Positions 34,836 through 46,515 are shown, counted from the first letter of the stretch. The stretch is 46,515 bases of DNA from Gammaproteobacteria bacterium (GCA_028293725.1 JAQGOE010000299.1:1-46515); one strand, 5' to 3'. Notes: a model not told the origin generated them from the letters alone. Numbers and translations: made by a program.

Positions 34836-37412
34836 TCAAGGACGGCGCCGCGCGCCACGCGTCGCTTGCGCTTCGAGCGGATTTTCGGGCCAATAGTGTT
34901 TCGGATAGCGGCCGCGCATGTCTTTACGCACTTCTGCGTAGGAGCCTCGCCAGAAACCCGCCAGGTCGCGGGTAACTTGCACCGGCCGTTGCGCGGGTGA
35001 GAGGAGCTTGAACGTCACTGGGATGCGACCGCCGCCGATCCGTGGCGTGGCATCGAGCCCAAAAACCTCTTGAAGGCGCACGGATAGCGCCGGTGCGCTT
35101 GGATCGAGGTAGTCGATACGGATCTGTGACCCGCTGGGTACTTGAAGGTGGGTGGGCGCGAGGGAATCGAGCTCGCGTTGCTGCTCCCAGCTCAACAGGG
35201 AGCGGAGTACATCTATCAATGGGATACGCGCGAGATGTTCTTTGCGAGTGATGCCGTCCAGCCATGGATTCAGCCACGTCTCGACGGAAGCGGCCAGGTC
35301 GGCATCCGACACCGCGGGCCAGGAGCCGCCAGCTTCCGCCGACGACTCGCCTGGGCCGCGAAGTTTTCGAGCGAATTCAATTCGCGCCTGCAAATCCCGT
35401 GACTCGCGACTCCACGGCAGAGCATCGATGCCGAGCTCTCGGACACCCGTCAGCATGGCGGCACGAGCCGCTTCGACGGGAATTTCGGGAAGCGGCTTCT
35501 CCTCCAGGAGAATGGAGTCCAGCTGCACGGTGCGCCGAGCGATGACCGCCTGCTCGCGTGAGCTCCACTCCACAGACTCCTGACGTCGTAGGCGCTCGGG
35601 CATGTGCTCGTCGATATCAGCACGCGTCAGAGGCGCAGCCAGAAGAATTCGCGCATCGCGCTCGCGATCATCGAGGTCAACGGCCACGATGAGTTCCTGC
35701 TTGGCCAACCCCTGTGGCTCCGCAAAGTGAGCCCCACGGCCATTCGCAAGCGTAAAGCGACCGTCCGTAGCGGCTCTGCGCCGTCCTATTCTGTCGGGAT
35801 AGGCGAATGCCAACATCACGCCGACGTCCTCAGCACCGTAATCGTAGGACTGCCTATCCTGCGCGGTCGAGTTGGACGCCGAAGCCTGACGTTGTAAATC
35901 CTTTGCTGCCCGGCGTGCTCGCTGGAGTCCGAATCGGTCGATCCCCGGCGGGCTGCCCTCGCCTCGCATGACTTCAATGCGCGTGCGGATGTCCGCATCG
36001 CGGGCTCCGGAAGCACCGCGCAACAAATCGCGCTCGCCAAGAAGAGCCGCCAGATCGGCGGCCAGCGGCAAGCGTCCCATGCCGCGAGCGCGAAGAAGCA
36101 TGTGGGCGAAGCGAGGGTGCACGCCGATACTCGCCATCTCACGTCCATGCGGCGTAATGCGCCCGTCCGAATCGAGCGCACCGAGCTTTTCGAGCACGTC
36201 GCGCGCGCTGGCAAGCATCGCCGCCGGAGGTGGATCGAGCCAACGCAAGGCGTTGGGATCGCGGGTGCCCCAGCTCGCGAGCTCCAGTGCCAATGGAATG
36301 AGGTCGGCTTCAGCGATCTCGGGCGGAGTGAATGGAGCGAGGCTTCTATGCGCGCCTTCACTCCAAGCGCGATAGGAGACACCCGGCTCCGTACGGCCCG
36401 CTCTGCCCTGCCGTTGGTCGGCAGAAGCGCGAGAAATTCGCTGCGTTTCGAGGCGGCTCATGCCCGTGGAAGGATCGAACATAGAGCGGCGGACGAGTCC
36501 GGAATCGACCACGACGCGTACACCCTGGATGGTCAGACTCGTCTCGGCGATGTTGGTCGCGAGAACGACTTTGCGGGTGCCGGGAGAGGACGGTGCAAGC
36601 GCGGCGTCCTGGTCCTCGGGGGATAGCTCGCCGAAGAGTGGCAGAACGCGGATGTAAGGCGTTGCCTCAATCAGCGACTGGACGCGCCGGATCTCGCGTG
36701 CCCCGGGCAGAAACACGAGTACGTCGCCGGTTTCTTCCCGTAGGGCTCGCAGTATGAGTTGCGCGGTGATCTTCTCCGGTGAATCGGTGGGGCCGCCAGG
36801 CCCGAACGGCGGCCCGGGAAGGGGCGGCGCCCCTTTCCCGGCGAAGCGCGATTCCACCGGAAATGTACGCCCCTCGGAAGTGACTATCGGCGCGTCGCCC
36901 AAGAGCCGTGCGACCGCCTCGCCGTCGAGTGTCGCCGACATGACGAGCACTCTCAGGTCCGGCGTCAGATTCTCCCGCGCATCCAACACGAGCGCCAACC
37001 CCAGGTCCGCCTGCAAGCTACGCTCATGGAATTCGTCGAAAATAACCGCGGCAATCCCTTCGAGCGCCGGGTCATTCTGCATCACGCGGGTGAGGACGCC
37101 TTCGGTGACGACCTCGACACGCGTGTCACGGGAGACGCGCGTGTCCATGCGCATCCGATAGCCTATGGTGCGGCCGACTGGCTCACCGAGAGTCTGCGAC
37201 ATGCGTTGCGCGACAGCACGAGCAGCCAGACGGCGCGGCTCTAACATAAGAATGCGCTTCCCGCGTGCCCAGGGCTCATCGAGGAGCGCGAGCGGAACGA
37301 CCGTGCTCTTGCCAGCGCCGGGAGGCGCTTGCAGGACTGCGGATGGGCCTCGCGCGAGCGCCGCGAGGAGCGCGGGCAGCGTGGCGTCAATGGGGAGGCC
37401 GGAGGTCAGCAT
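34836..37412 (-). CDS. hrpB: ATP-dependent RNA-helicase-like protein HrpB
   Basis: An 858-residue DExH superfamily 2 helicase, slightly longer than E. coli HrpB. Motif I is PPGAGKSTVVPLALL (about 29-43), motif II is DEFHER, motif III VMSATLDG, and motif VI includes QRQGRAGRTEPG. The C-terminal HA2 region and the HrpB-specific end (YPKHYWPENPLEAQATRGAR) are present; the last motif is diagnostic. The RNA substrate and role in proteobacteria remain poorly defined. It lies 19 bases after the DUF423 gene on the same strand. Confidence 0.96.
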   Translation of the reverse strand: MLTSGLPIDATLPALLAALARGPSAVLQAPPGAGKSTVVPLALLDEPWARGKRILMLEPRRLAARAVAQRMSQTLGEPVGRTIGYRMRMDTRVSRDTRVEVVTEGVLTRVMQNDPALEGIAAVIFDEFHERSLQADLGLALVLDARENLTPDLRVLVMSATLDGEAVARLLGDAPIVTSEGRTFPVESRFAGKGAPPLPGPPFGPGGPTDSPEKITAQLILRALREETGDVLVFLPGAREIRRVQSLIEATPYIRVLPLFGELSPEDQDAALAPSSPGTRKVVLATNIAETSLTIQGVRVVVDSGLVRRSMFDPSTGMSRLETQRISRASADQRQGRAGRTEPGVSYRAWSEGAHRSLAPFTPPEIAEADLIPLALELASWGTRDPNALRWLDPPPAAMLASARDVLEKLGALDSDGRITPHGREMASIGVHPRFAHMLLRARGMGRLPLAADLAALLGERDLLRGASGARDADIRTRIEVMRGEGSPPGIDRFGLQRARRAAKDLQRQASASNSTAQDRQSYDYGAEDVGVMLAFAYPDRIGRRRAATDGRFTLANGRGAHFAEPQGLAKQELIVAVDLDDRERDARILLAAPLTRADIDEHMPERLRRQESVEWSSREQAVIARRTVQLDSILLEEKPLPEIPVEAARAAMLTGVRELGIDALPWSRESRDLQARIEFARKLRGPGESSAEAGGSWPAVSDADLAASVETWLNPWLDGITRKEHLARIPLIDVLRSLLSWEQQRELDSLAPTHLQVPSGSQIRIDYLDPSAPALSVRLQEVFGLDATPRIGGGRIPVTFKLLSPAQRPVQVTRDLAGFWRGSYAEVRKDMRGRYPKHYWPENPLEAQATRGARRRP

Positions 37413-37431
37413 AGGCTCAGTCGGCCCTGAC

Positions 37432-37803
37432 TCAGCTCCGCCATACCCCGGCCGCGAAACAGACCCAACCCCCGATCAGGGCCAGCCCGCCAACCGGCGT
37501 GACGATTCCTAAAAGCCGTGGCGCGCCGAAGGTCAGCGCGTAAAGACTGCCCGAGAACAGAACGATTCCTACGATCACCAACACAGCAGCCCAACGCACC
37601 GTAGCCACATCGACGAATCGCAGCGTCAGACCAATGCCTAACAGGCCGAGTGCGTGAAAGAAGTGGTACCTCACAGCAGTCTCATAGACCTGCAACCGAT
37701 CGGGCGATAACTGCGCCTTCAACGCGTGGGCGCCGAAGGCACCGAACACCGTCGCTAACGCTAGAAGAATCCCCGCTATGGCGAGCGTGCGGCTGCTACT
37801 CAC
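37432..37803 (-). CDS. DUF423 membrane protein (YgdD-like)
   Basis: A 123-residue, four-helix inner-membrane protein. The N-terminal AGILLALATVFGAFGAHALK, with Leu-x-Pro-x-Leu following, and the segment ETAVRYHFFHALGLLGIGL are the DUF423/YgdD signature. The end TPVGGLALIGGWVCFAAGVW also fits. Function is unknown. The start is GTG, overlapping the slipin stop by eight bases, so translational coupling is likely. Confidence 0.92.
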   Translation of the reverse strand: MSSSRTLAIAGILLALATVFGAFGAHALKAQLSPDRLQVYETAVRYHFFHALGLLGIGLTLRFVDVATVRWAAVLVIVGIVLFSGSLYALTFGAPRLLGIVTPVGGLALIGGWVCFAAGVWRS

Positions 37804-38542
37804 CGCGTGAGCCGAGAAGTGGCTTTATCAAGTCGAGTGGCAGGGGGAACACGATGATCTGCGTCTTCTCGTGTGAGATGTCCGCGAGGGTCTGCAGATA
37901 GCGCAATTGCATGGCGCTCGGTTGCCGTGCGAGCGATTCCGCGGCCCGCACGAGCATCTCCGCCGCCTGGCTCTCGCCTTCGGCGTGGATGATCTTCGCA
38001 CGCCGGGTGCGCTCGGCCTCCGCCTGTTTCGCCATGGCGCGGATCATGCTTTCGTCGAGATCGACGTCCTTGATCTCCACATTCGCGACCTTGATGCCCC
38101 AGGCTTCCGTTGCCTGGTCGAGGATGACCGCAATATCGCTGTTGAGCTTGTCCCGTTGCGACAGGAGATCATCCATCTCGTGCTGGCCGAGAACCGAGCG
38201 CAGCGTCGTCTGCGCGACCTGGCTCGTGGCGTCGTAGGGATTGGCGACCTGGAGCACCGCTTTCCCGGGATCCACGATGCGGAAATACACCACGGCGTTG
38301 ACTTTGACCGAGACGTTGTCGCGTGTGATCACGTCCTGCTTGGGTACGTTGAGCACAATGACGCGCAGATCAACCTTGCGCATCTGCTGAATGAACGGGA
38401 TGACGACAATGACGCCGGGGCCCTTGATGCCGGTGAAGCGGCCGAGGCTCAGCATCACACCCCGCTCATACTCGTTTAGTATTTTGATGGCGCTGAGCAG
38501 CAGCAGGAGAATGAAGACGACTACGATCAGGATGAAAGGCAT
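37796..38542 (-). CDS. Slipin (SPFH/band 7 stomatin-like protein)
   Basis: A 248-residue stomatin homologue: one N-terminal membrane segment (FILIVVVFILLLLLSAI), then the SPFH domain (NEYERGVMLSLGRFTGIKGP, VPKQDVITRDNVSVKVNAVV, YFRIVDPGKAVLQVANPYDA) and a coiled-coil (AEAERTRRAKIIHAEGESQA). It oligomerises at membranes, and its C-terminus is the known substrate of NfeD proteases in archaea. The ATG has GGAGAG five bases upstream. It directly follows the nfeD gene (16 bases), the usual pairing, and overlaps the DUF423 gene. Confidence 0.95.
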   Translation of the reverse strand: MPFILIVVVFILLLLLSAIKILNEYERGVMLSLGRFTGIKGPGVIVVIPFIQQMRKVDLRVIVLNVPKQDVITRDNVSVKVNAVVYFRIVDPGKAVLQVANPYDATSQVAQTTLRSVLGQHEMDDLLSQRDKLNSDIAVILDQATEAWGIKVANVEIKDVDLDESMIRAMAKQAEAERTRRAKIIHAEGESQAAEMLVRAAESLARQPSAMQLRYLQTLADISHEKTQIIVFPLPLDLIKPLLGSRGE

Positions 38543-38558
38543 GACACTCTCCGTCCGC

Positions 38559-40085
38559 TTAGCGCGGCTCCACCCACAATGTTAGCCCTTCCACCTTCAC
38601 GATGCGCGCTATCTGTCCGGTACTCAGCTCGGTATCGCTATGAGCGTTCCACAATTCGCCGCGATAACGCACACGGCCGGTGCCGGTGAAGCCCTGGAGG
38701 ACTTCCGCGTTGTCACCGATCATCCCTTGCACTCCCGTGACCACCGGGCGGCGCATGGAGCGGGCGGCAATATAGGCTATCCCCAGGACGACGAGACCTC
38801 CGACGGTGGCGATTGCGGCAATCAGAGGCAATGTAACGTTCATCCCCGGCACATCGGTATCGAACAGAATGAGCGACCCCACCACGAACGCAATCAGACC
38901 ACCCAGGCCGAGCGACCCGAAAGTCGGGAAAAAGAATTCGGCAATGATCATCCCCACGCCCAGCGCCACGAGCGCCAGGCCGGCATAGTTCACCGACAGG
39001 ATCTGGAAGGCGAACAACGCCACCAGCAGGCAGATGGTGCCGGCAACCCCAGGCAACATGACACCGGGGTTATAGCCCTCCAGCAACAGGCCGTAGATCC
39101 CGATGAGCATCAGTCCATACGCAACCGTGGGATGCGTAATGATGGCGAGCAACTCGGTGCGCCAGTCGGGCTTGACGTGCTGGACGGCCAGATCGCGCGT
39201 TGCGAGCTTCATAGGGCGATCGCCTATCTTCACCTCGCGTCCGTCGATTTGCGTCAACAGGTCGGGAATGTCACGGGCGACGACGTCTATGACTTTTTGT
39301 TGAAGTGCCGCTGTGGCGGACAGACTCGCAGCGCCTCGGACCGCGCGCTCCGCCCAGTCGGCATTGCGGCCGCGGAGTTCCGCAAGGCCACGAATGTAGG
39401 CCACCGCGTCGTTGATGACCTTTCGCTCCATCGCGGTAGCGGGTTGGGGTGGTTCGACGGCGGGCGGGGTGTCGTTGGGTGACGGCGATGAGGTCTTTGC
39501 TGGGCCTGGCGGTGCGGTGGCGGGACCGGGGGCTGCCTTGGAACCCTGCGGTCCGGCGGGACCTGGAGTTGCGTTGGGACTTGGGGCTGCCGTGGGACTC
39601 GGACCCGCTGTGGGATTCGGCGCCGACGTTGGATTAGTCTCTGGCGGAGACTCCCCGCCGATAGAAACCGGCGTCGCAGCGCCGAGGTTCGTCGCTGGCG
39701 CCATAGCCGCGATGTGACTCGCGTACAGGATGTAGGTCCCTGCACTCGCCGCCCGTGCGCCCGACGGAGAAACATAGGTCACGACCGGCACCGGCGAAGC
39801 AAGAATCGCGCGAATGATGTCGCGCATGGACGTGTCGAGGCCGCCCGGTGTATCCACTTCCAATATCACCAGCCTGCTGCCGGCCTTCTGCGCCGCCTCG
39901 AGACCGTGCACGATATACCGGGAGGTGGCAGGTCCGATCGCACCGTTGATTTCGAGCACGGTGGCCTGCGGGACGGTGGCAACGGCGTTGGCATTGCTCG
40001 AAGCGCCGAACGCCATCGGCATCACACCCGAGAGCGCCATACCGATGGCGATCATCAACAGAGCGCGAAGCGACGCGGCTTTCAT
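38559..40085 (-). CDS. nfeD: NfeD-family membrane serine protease, long form
   Basis: A 508-residue membrane-bound ClpP-class protease, partner of the slipin. After a signal peptide (ending MPMAFGASS) comes the protease domain: VLEINGAIGPATSRYIVHGL, DTPGGLDTSMRDIIRAILAS, catalytic Ser in PSGARAASAGTYILYASHIA and the Lys-containing MERKVINDAVAYIRGLAE. Four to five membrane helices follow, and a soluble OB-fold NfeD domain ends the protein (VRYRGELWNAHSDTELSTGQ). A Pro/Ala/Thr-rich stretch of about 75 residues is inserted between the Ser and Lys motifs (39433-39655), far longer than usual. The ATG at 40085 follows an in-frame TTG. Confidence 0.94.
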   Translation of the reverse strand: MKAASLRALLMIAIGMALSGVMPMAFGASSNANAVATVPQATVLEINGAIGPATSRYIVHGLEAAQKAGSRLVILEVDTPGGLDTSMRDIIRAILASPVPVVTYVSPSGARAASAGTYILYASHIAAMAPATNLGAATPVSIGGESPPETNPTSAPNPTAGPSPTAAPSPNATPGPAGPQGSKAAPGPATAPPGPAKTSSPSPNDTPPAVEPPQPATAMERKVINDAVAYIRGLAELRGRNADWAERAVRGAASLSATAALQQKVIDVVARDIPDLLTQIDGREVKIGDRPMKLATRDLAVQHVKPDWRTELLAIITHPTVAYGLMLIGIYGLLLEGYNPGVMLPGVAGTICLLVALFAFQILSVNYAGLALVALGVGMIIAEFFFPTFGSLGLGGLIAFVVGSLILFDTDVPGMNVTLPLIAAIATVGGLVVLGIAYIAARSMRRPVVTGVQGMIGDNAEVLQGFTGTGRVRYRGELWNAHSDTELSTGQIARIVKVEGLTLWVEPR

Positions 40086-40136
40086 CAACGCTCACCCTAC
40101 TCTCAGGCTCAGCGCCTCTGCAACCGTACCCGAATA

Positions 40137-42398
<2,262 letters not shown>

Positions 42399-42478
42399 GG
42401 GAACCGCGTATTACACCAGAACAGGGGGGACGTCGGTGACATCTTTGGGCCCCCGGGCGCGGGGCTCAAGTGTCGGAC

Positions 42479-44542
42479 TTACGGGTTCGACCGGGCTCCC
42501 GGCGCTGCCGCCAGCTTGGCCAGGGCATCGGGCAGGCCCGGGACCACACCGGCCCCGTCCAGCACCTGGAGGCTCGATCCGTCGAAGTCATTCCCAATGG
42601 CCTCGTAGCGCCCTCCCAGGCACTTCGCCAGGAACCCCTCGGCGATCGCATAGAACGCCAGCCGGTTCTGGGGTCGGGCGAAGCCATGTCCCTCGTCCGG
42701 GTACAGGACGTAGGTCACCGGAAGCTGCTTCTTCTTCATGGCGGCCACGATCTGGTCCGATTCCGCCTGCTTCACGCGCGGATCGTTGGCGCCCTGTGCG
42801 ATGAGCAGCGGCCGGGAAATCCGCTCCACGAAGGTCAGAGGCGAACGCTCCTCGAGGAGCTTCCGCCCATCGTCCGTGCGCGGGTCCCCAATGCGCCGAG
42901 TCATATCTTCGAGAAATGACTTCCAATACGGCGGAATCGAACCAATCAGCGTCGCGAGATTCGAAGGCCCGACAATGTCCACACCGCATGCGAAGCGGTC
43001 GGGTGTAAACGTGAGCCCAACGAGCGCGGCATAGCCACCATAAGAGCCGCCGTAGATCGCCACCTTCTCGGGCACCGCCACCTTCTCCCGAACGGTCCAA
43101 TCAACAGCGTCCAACAGGTCATTGTGCATGTTGCCGGCCCACTCATGATCGCCGGCGTTGATGAAGCTCTTGCCGAAACCCGTCGAGCCCCGATAGTTCA
43201 CCGAAAGCACGGCATAGCCACGATTGGCGAGCCATTGATGCTCGGGGTTGAATCCGTAGCTGTCGCGCGCCCACGGACCACCGTGGACATCCAACACCAA
43301 CGGCAGCGGCGCGGCAGGTCGCCAATTCGCGCCGCCGTCGCCCTTCGCGGCTCCCGCACCCGGCGGTAGCGTCAGATACCCGACCAGGGTCAGTCCGTCA
43401 CGACTGGGAATTTCCACCGGCCGCATGGGTCGCAGCGGCGCGCCCGCCAACTCGGGCCGGTGATCGAAAAGCTTCGTCACCTTGCCATTGGTACGGTCGT
43501 ACACATAACTCGCCGTAACGTGCACGGGATCGTCCACGACGACTATCCACTTGGCGTCATCGTTGGTGCGGCTCAGCACCTGAAACTGCGGGCCAAGTGC
43601 CGCCTTGAGGTGCTCGATGTCCTTGGTGGCAGCCGGAGTCATCGGCTCGAACTCCTCGGTGAGATACTCCACGCCGAAAGCCTGCGGAGTACGCGTGCGG
43701 GGATCTAGCCAGACATCCGATACGTCGGCATTACCACTCTGGCCGATGACGGCCTGCTTACCAGAGGTCAGGTCGACCCGCACCAGCGCAGCTTTGTCGC
43801 GACCCACAGCACTCAACAGCAGGGCGGTGTTGCCGCCCTCTTCGATCACGAGCGGCCGCATCGTCAGGCTGTCCGCCTGACCGTATTGCAGAAAGCTTTC
43901 CCAACCCTGGTACGTGCGCCGATACAACTCACCGCCGCCGTCCGGAAGCGTCTTCACCGCCAGCCGCGGACGCAGCTGCAGATCCTCCAGATAGCCGGCG
44001 AACTGTTGATCGTTGCGCTCGATGAGTTTCCGGGTGCCGGTGCTGACGTCGACCTCGTACAGGTCGTGATACTCCGGCGTGCGGTCGTTGAGCGAAATCA
44101 ACGCCACCTCCGGGCGTTGATACGACAGGCCGACGATCTCGGCGTGAACTTTGTCGATCGGGGTTAGATCGAGCTGCCGCCCGGTCTCGACATCCACGCT
44201 ATAGACGTGCCAGTTCTCATCACCATTGTCATCCTGCAGAAACAACACGTGTCGCCCATCCTCAGCCCACTGATGCTGGCGAATGCCGCGCCTGCGGTCA
44301 TTTGTGATGGGCTTTGCCTCAGCCAGCTTTCCATACGGCGCCAGCCAGATATTCAGGATTCCATCCTTCGGCGCGAGAAAGGAGATGTAGTGCCCGTCCG
44401 GACTCAACCGCGCTTGCGCCCGCACCGGATTACCAAACAGCGCGGAGCGCGGGATCAGGGGAGCCTCGTGAGTCGCAGCCACAACATTACCTCCGCCGAT
44501 GATGAAGAGCGCCGCCACAGCGACGAGCCACCGGACACTCAT
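42479..44542 (-). CDS. S9-family prolyl oligopeptidase, exported
   Basis: A 687-residue alpha/beta-hydrolase peptidase. A signal peptide ([18 protein letters not shown]) is followed by a beta-propeller of about 380 residues with repeated [15 protein letters not shown] blades. The hydrolase domain has [15 protein letters not shown], the catalytic Ser in [13 protein letters not shown], Asp in [14 protein letters not shown] and His in [12 protein letters not shown]. It probably degrades peptides in the periplasm. The ATG at 44542 has GGGGA six bases upstream; the longer frame runs into the NamZ gene. It lies 22 bases after the NamZ-like gene on the same strand. Confidence 0.95.
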   Translation of the reverse strand: MSVRWLVAVAALFIIGGGNVVAATHEAPLIPRSALFGNPVRAQARLSPDGHYISFLAPKDGILNIWLAPYGKLAEAKPITNDRRRGIRQHQWAEDGRHVLFLQDDNGDENWHVYSVDVETGRQLDLTPIDKVHAEIVGLSYQRPEVALISLNDRTPEYHDLYEVDVSTGTRKLIERNDQQFAGYLEDLQLRPRLAVKTLPDGGGELYRRTYQGWESFLQYGQADSLTMRPLVIEEGGNTALLLSAVGRDKAALVRVDLTSGKQAVIGQSGNADVSDVWLDPRTRTPQAFGVEYLTEEFEPMTPAATKDIEHLKAALGPQFQVLSRTNDDAKWIVVVDDPVHVTASYVYDRTNGKVTKLFDHRPELAGAPLRPMRPVEIPSRDGLTLVGYLTLPPGAGAAKGDGGANWRPAAPLPLVLDVHGGPWARDSYGFNPEHQWLANRGYAVLSVNYRGSTGFGKSFINAGDHEWAGNMHNDLLDAVDWTVREKVAVPEKVAIYGGSYGGYAALVGLTFTPDRFACGVDIVGPSNLATLIGSIPPYWKSFLEDMTRRIGDPRTDDGRKLLEERSPLTFVERISRPLLIAQGANDPRVKQAESDQIVAAMKKKQLPVTYVLYPDEGHGFARPQNRLAFYAIAEGFLAKCLGGRYEAIGNDFDGSSLQVLDGAGVVPGLPDALAKLAAAPGARSNP

Positions 44543-44564
44543 GATATTCCCCGTCCCACGCCGC

Positions 44565-45770
44565 TCAATAAAGCAACAGCGACTCGCGCTCCGCGCGCCA
44601 CGCGGTCTCGTCGACCACCGCCAGCGCATCCAGATCGCCCGGGGTTGCCTGCGGATCGTCCACCCAGCGCCGCAGCAAGTCGCTGCCGTTGATGACGTCG
44701 ATGGCGAGCCGGTTCTTCTCGTACTCGTACGGAAAATCGCGCCAGATGGGGTAATCCGGCCGCAGCCGGCGCAGAGCCTTGAATGCAAGCGCGAACAGTC
44801 GCCATGGCTTGAACCCCTCATGGTCGTAGTACGCGGTGTCGTCGACGTGAACCTGGATGCCACCGCAGAGCTTGCCAACATGTTTGTGGAATGTGGGCTC
44901 GAAATAACACGGCCGCAGGCGGCAGCCGCGCGTCCAGCCGGGCGCCAGCGCGCGCATCTCCGCCAGCAACGCTCTTGCATCGACATCCGGCGCGCCCAGC
45001 AGTTCCAACGGGCGTGTGGTACCACGACCCTCCGACAAAGTTGCGCCTTCCAGCATGACCGAGCCCGGATAACAGCGTGCCATCCAAAGGTTGGGCGCGT
45101 TCGGACTCGGATTTACCCAGGTGCGCGAGCCGAGCGGCCACCCATGCCCTGGCGCGACGTCGGGCATCCAACCCTCCATCGGGATGATCTGACATTCCAC
45201 ATCGAGCCGCAGCGTCCCCACGAACCAGTGGGCGAGCTCCCCCAAAGTCAGGCCGTGTCGCATCGGCATCGGACCGGCGCCCACGAAGCTTTCGCAGCCC
45301 GGGCGCAAAGTCAGACCTTCCACCGGCCGTCCAATCGGATTCGGACGGTCCAGAACCCAGACTTCCTTGCCCGCCTTCGCAGCCTCTTCGAGGACGTATC
45401 GCAGCGTCGTGACAAACGTGTAGATCCGGCACCCAAGGTCTTGCAGATCAACGAGCAAGACATCGAACGTATCCATCATCGCCGGCGTCGGCCGGCGTAC
45501 TTCACCGTAGAGGCTGAAAACAGGAATGCCGTGCACCGGATCGCTGTAGTCCGGCGATTCGACCATGTTGTCCTGCTTATCGCCGCGCAGCCCATGCTGG
45601 GGTCCGAACGCAGCGCTCATACGCACATCCCCGAGCGCGGCTAACGCGTCGAGAGAGTGGTACAGGTTGCGTGTCAGAGACGCGGGATGGGCCAACAGAG
45701 CCACGCGTCTGCCTGCCAAGGGCTTGCGCAGCTCCGGCTCATCGAGAAGGCGGTCGATTCCAAACTTCAT
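44565..45770 (-). CDS. namZ: Exo-beta-N-acetylmuramidase NamZ-like (DUF1343, GH171)
   Basis: A 401-residue member of the DUF1343 family, in which Bacillus NamZ (YbbC) removes N-acetylmuramic acid from the non-reducing end of peptidoglycan fragments. Family motifs include FGPQHGLRGDKQDNM, PVFSLYGEVRRPTPAMMDTF, DLQDLGCRIYTFVTTLRYVL, VLDRPNPIGRPVEGLTL and MLEGATLSEGRGTTRPLEL. No signal peptide is present, so the enzyme should act on cytoplasmic or leaked fragments. The start overlaps the DOMON-like gene's stop by four bases (ATGA). The family match is strong; the specific activity is by homology only. Confidence 0.92.
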   Translation of the reverse strand: MKFGIDRLLDEPELRKPLAGRRVALLAHPASLTRNLYHSLDALAALGDVRMSAAFGPQHGLRGDKQDNMVESPDYSDPVHGIPVFSLYGEVRRPTPAMMDTFDVLLVDLQDLGCRIYTFVTTLRYVLEEAAKAGKEVWVLDRPNPIGRPVEGLTLRPGCESFVGAGPMPMRHGLTLGELAHWFVGTLRLDVECQIIPMEGWMPDVAPGHGWPLGSRTWVNPSPNAPNLWMARCYPGSVMLEGATLSEGRGTTRPLELLGAPDVDARALLAEMRALAPGWTRGCRLRPCYFEPTFHKHVGKLCGGIQVHVDDTAYYDHEGFKPWRLFALAFKALRRLRPDYPIWRDFPYEYEKNRLAIDVINGSDLLRRWVDDPQATPGDLDALAVVDETAWRAERESLLLY

Positions 45771-46381
45771 GGTGTCAGCTCGAGCACAAAACCGTCCGGG
45801 TGATGGAAATCCGGCTTACCGGGCGCATGTTTCAGCGCCCAATATGAAAGCGTACCACTGTTGTCCTCAACGACTGCAGTCAACGCAAGCTTCAGCGTAC
45901 GTCCAGCCTCGAGAGCGGTCAGCTCGGGCACCCGCACCACCGCGTCAAGTTCGAGACGATCGTCGAAACGACGGACGTTGAGCTCCGGCGGTACGGTGAC
46001 GTCAGTTGGCGACATCCGCTCCCGATATCCACTGAAGCGGTAAATCGCCCATTCCTGCGAGGGTGAGAAATTGAGCTCGTAGTAGCCGGGCATGCCGGGG
46101 ATCGCTATGAAAGCCTCGAAACACGTGTGCTTCCAAAGCCCATCCGCACGGCCCGGAGACTGCGAAGACGGAACGCGTACCCCAGACGTTTCGGCTATCA
46201 GAACGTACTGGAAGACGAGGGTGTCAGACTGCCCCCGTCGTACGCGCGCATTGATTCCCCGCGAGACGCCGTCGCCCCCGTCGCTCTCCACATGCCCGCC
46301 GTATGTCCCGCCCCCGCGGATCGCGTCACCGCGAGCTGCGAAGTCAACCAGGGGCACCCATTTTGATTCCGCAAGAGTCAT
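45767..46381 (-). CDS. DOMON-like domain protein
   Basis: A 204-residue soluble protein. From about residue 52 it matches the DOMON-like pattern: TLVFQYVLIAETSGVRVPSS, GLWKHTCFEAFIAIPGMPGY, YELNFSPSQEWAIYRFSGYR and a closing TLSYWALKHAPGKPDFHHPD. DOMON-like domains form beta-sandwiches that bind sugars or heme. The ending motif is common among bacterial members of unknown function. No signal peptide. It overlaps both neighbours by ATGA, so three genes (upstream partial, this, NamZ) are translationally coupled. It may handle a MurNAc-related ligand, which is inference. Confidence 0.85.
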   Translation of the reverse strand: MTLAESKWVPLVDFAARGDAIRGGGTYGGHVESDGGDGVSRGINARVRRGQSDTLVFQYVLIAETSGVRVPSSQSPGRADGLWKHTCFEAFIAIPGMPGYYELNFSPSQEWAIYRFSGYRERMSPTDVTVPPELNVRRFDDRLELDAVVRVPELTALEAGRTLKLALTAVVEDNSGTLSYWALKHAPGKPDFHHPDGFVLELTP

Positions 46382-46515
46382 AGACTATCCAGATGCTGCG
46401 CCAGGAGCCTGTCTGACTCATGATCGCCGTAGCGAGGGCGACCCAGATCGAGGCCTAGCCGGCCGCCAGCTTTCAGCGATCGTTTCCCGCGCATAGCCAA
46501 CGCATATGTAAGGGA
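46378..46515 (-). CDS. Partial unidentified gene at the right edge
   Basis: The frame is open from the window edge to a TGA that overlaps the DOMON-like ATG (ATGA). Visible C-terminal residues include LKAGGRLGLDLGRPRYGDHE and SDRLLAQHLDSL. I do not recognise the protein. The coupled overlap is the main argument that the frame is real; it could also be a short gene starting at an internal Met. Confidence 0.4.
   Translation of the reverse strand, partial: SLTYALAMRGKRSLKAGGRLGLDLGRPRYGDHESDRLLAQHLDSL

Overview
The window looks like a chromosomal segment of a GC-rich Gammaproteobacterium. Evidence for this is the Aas-LplT pair in the enterobacterial order, a minC-minD-minE operon, a Pol II-type polB, hrpB, ygiQ and an RstA/RstB-like two-component system. 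The TonB receptor, GH3 and halogenase locus suggests a relative of the Xanthomonadales, Nevskiales or Steroidobacter group; that placement is inference from gene content, not phylogeny. Coding density is very high, many genes overlap or abut, and I saw no insertion sequence, integrase, phage structural gene, CRISPR array or rRNA.

Layout. 1-3000: 5' part of ligD (runs off the left edge), a GstA-like glutathione transferase, a tiny lipoprotein that may be a truncated thioredoxin-like gene, and a tRNA with a CAU anticodon that reads as tRNA-Ile2. 3250-5270: an uncharacterised membrane protein and a signal-less peptidoglycan amidase, one nucleotide apart. 5290-14240: a carbohydrate-utilisation locus with a LacI regulator, an exported GH3 beta-glucosidase, a flavin-dependent halogenase, a TonB-dependent receptor and an MFS sugar transporter. 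Two similar palindromic sites lie in the divergent halogenase/receptor promoter region. 14285-16175: a lipoprotein serpin and a DUF4365 protein. 16328-19663: a MipA/OmpV, DUF3019, response regulator, histidine kinase operon. 19712-23123: aas-lplT for lysophospholipid salvage, divergent from an XRE regulator whose upstream region carries three copies of one motif; the XRE gene overlaps polB (DNA polymerase II).

26569-28776: an SDR oxidoreductase and a TetR regulator with two related operator-like sites, then a DUF302 protein. 28891-32810: a plus-strand run with a soluble HWE/HisKA_2-type kinase, a three-domain flavoprotein (cNMP-binding, glutaredoxin-like, thioredoxin-reductase-like) that lacks redox CxxC motifs, a DsbA-like thiol protein and a prolyl-4-hydroxylase-type dioxygenase. 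32813-46515: a long minus-strand run containing minCDE, hrpB, a DUF423 protein, a slipin with its NfeD protease, ygiQ, an S9 peptidase, a NamZ-like exo-N-acetylmuramidase, a DOMON-like protein and the tail of one more gene.

The most interesting points are the cysteine-depleted flavoprotein beside a kinase and a DsbA-like partner; the halogenase inside a glycan-uptake locus with shared candidate operators; the lipoprotein serpin paired with DUF4365; and the membrane-protein/amidase pair. Nothing here is certain to be a new system.
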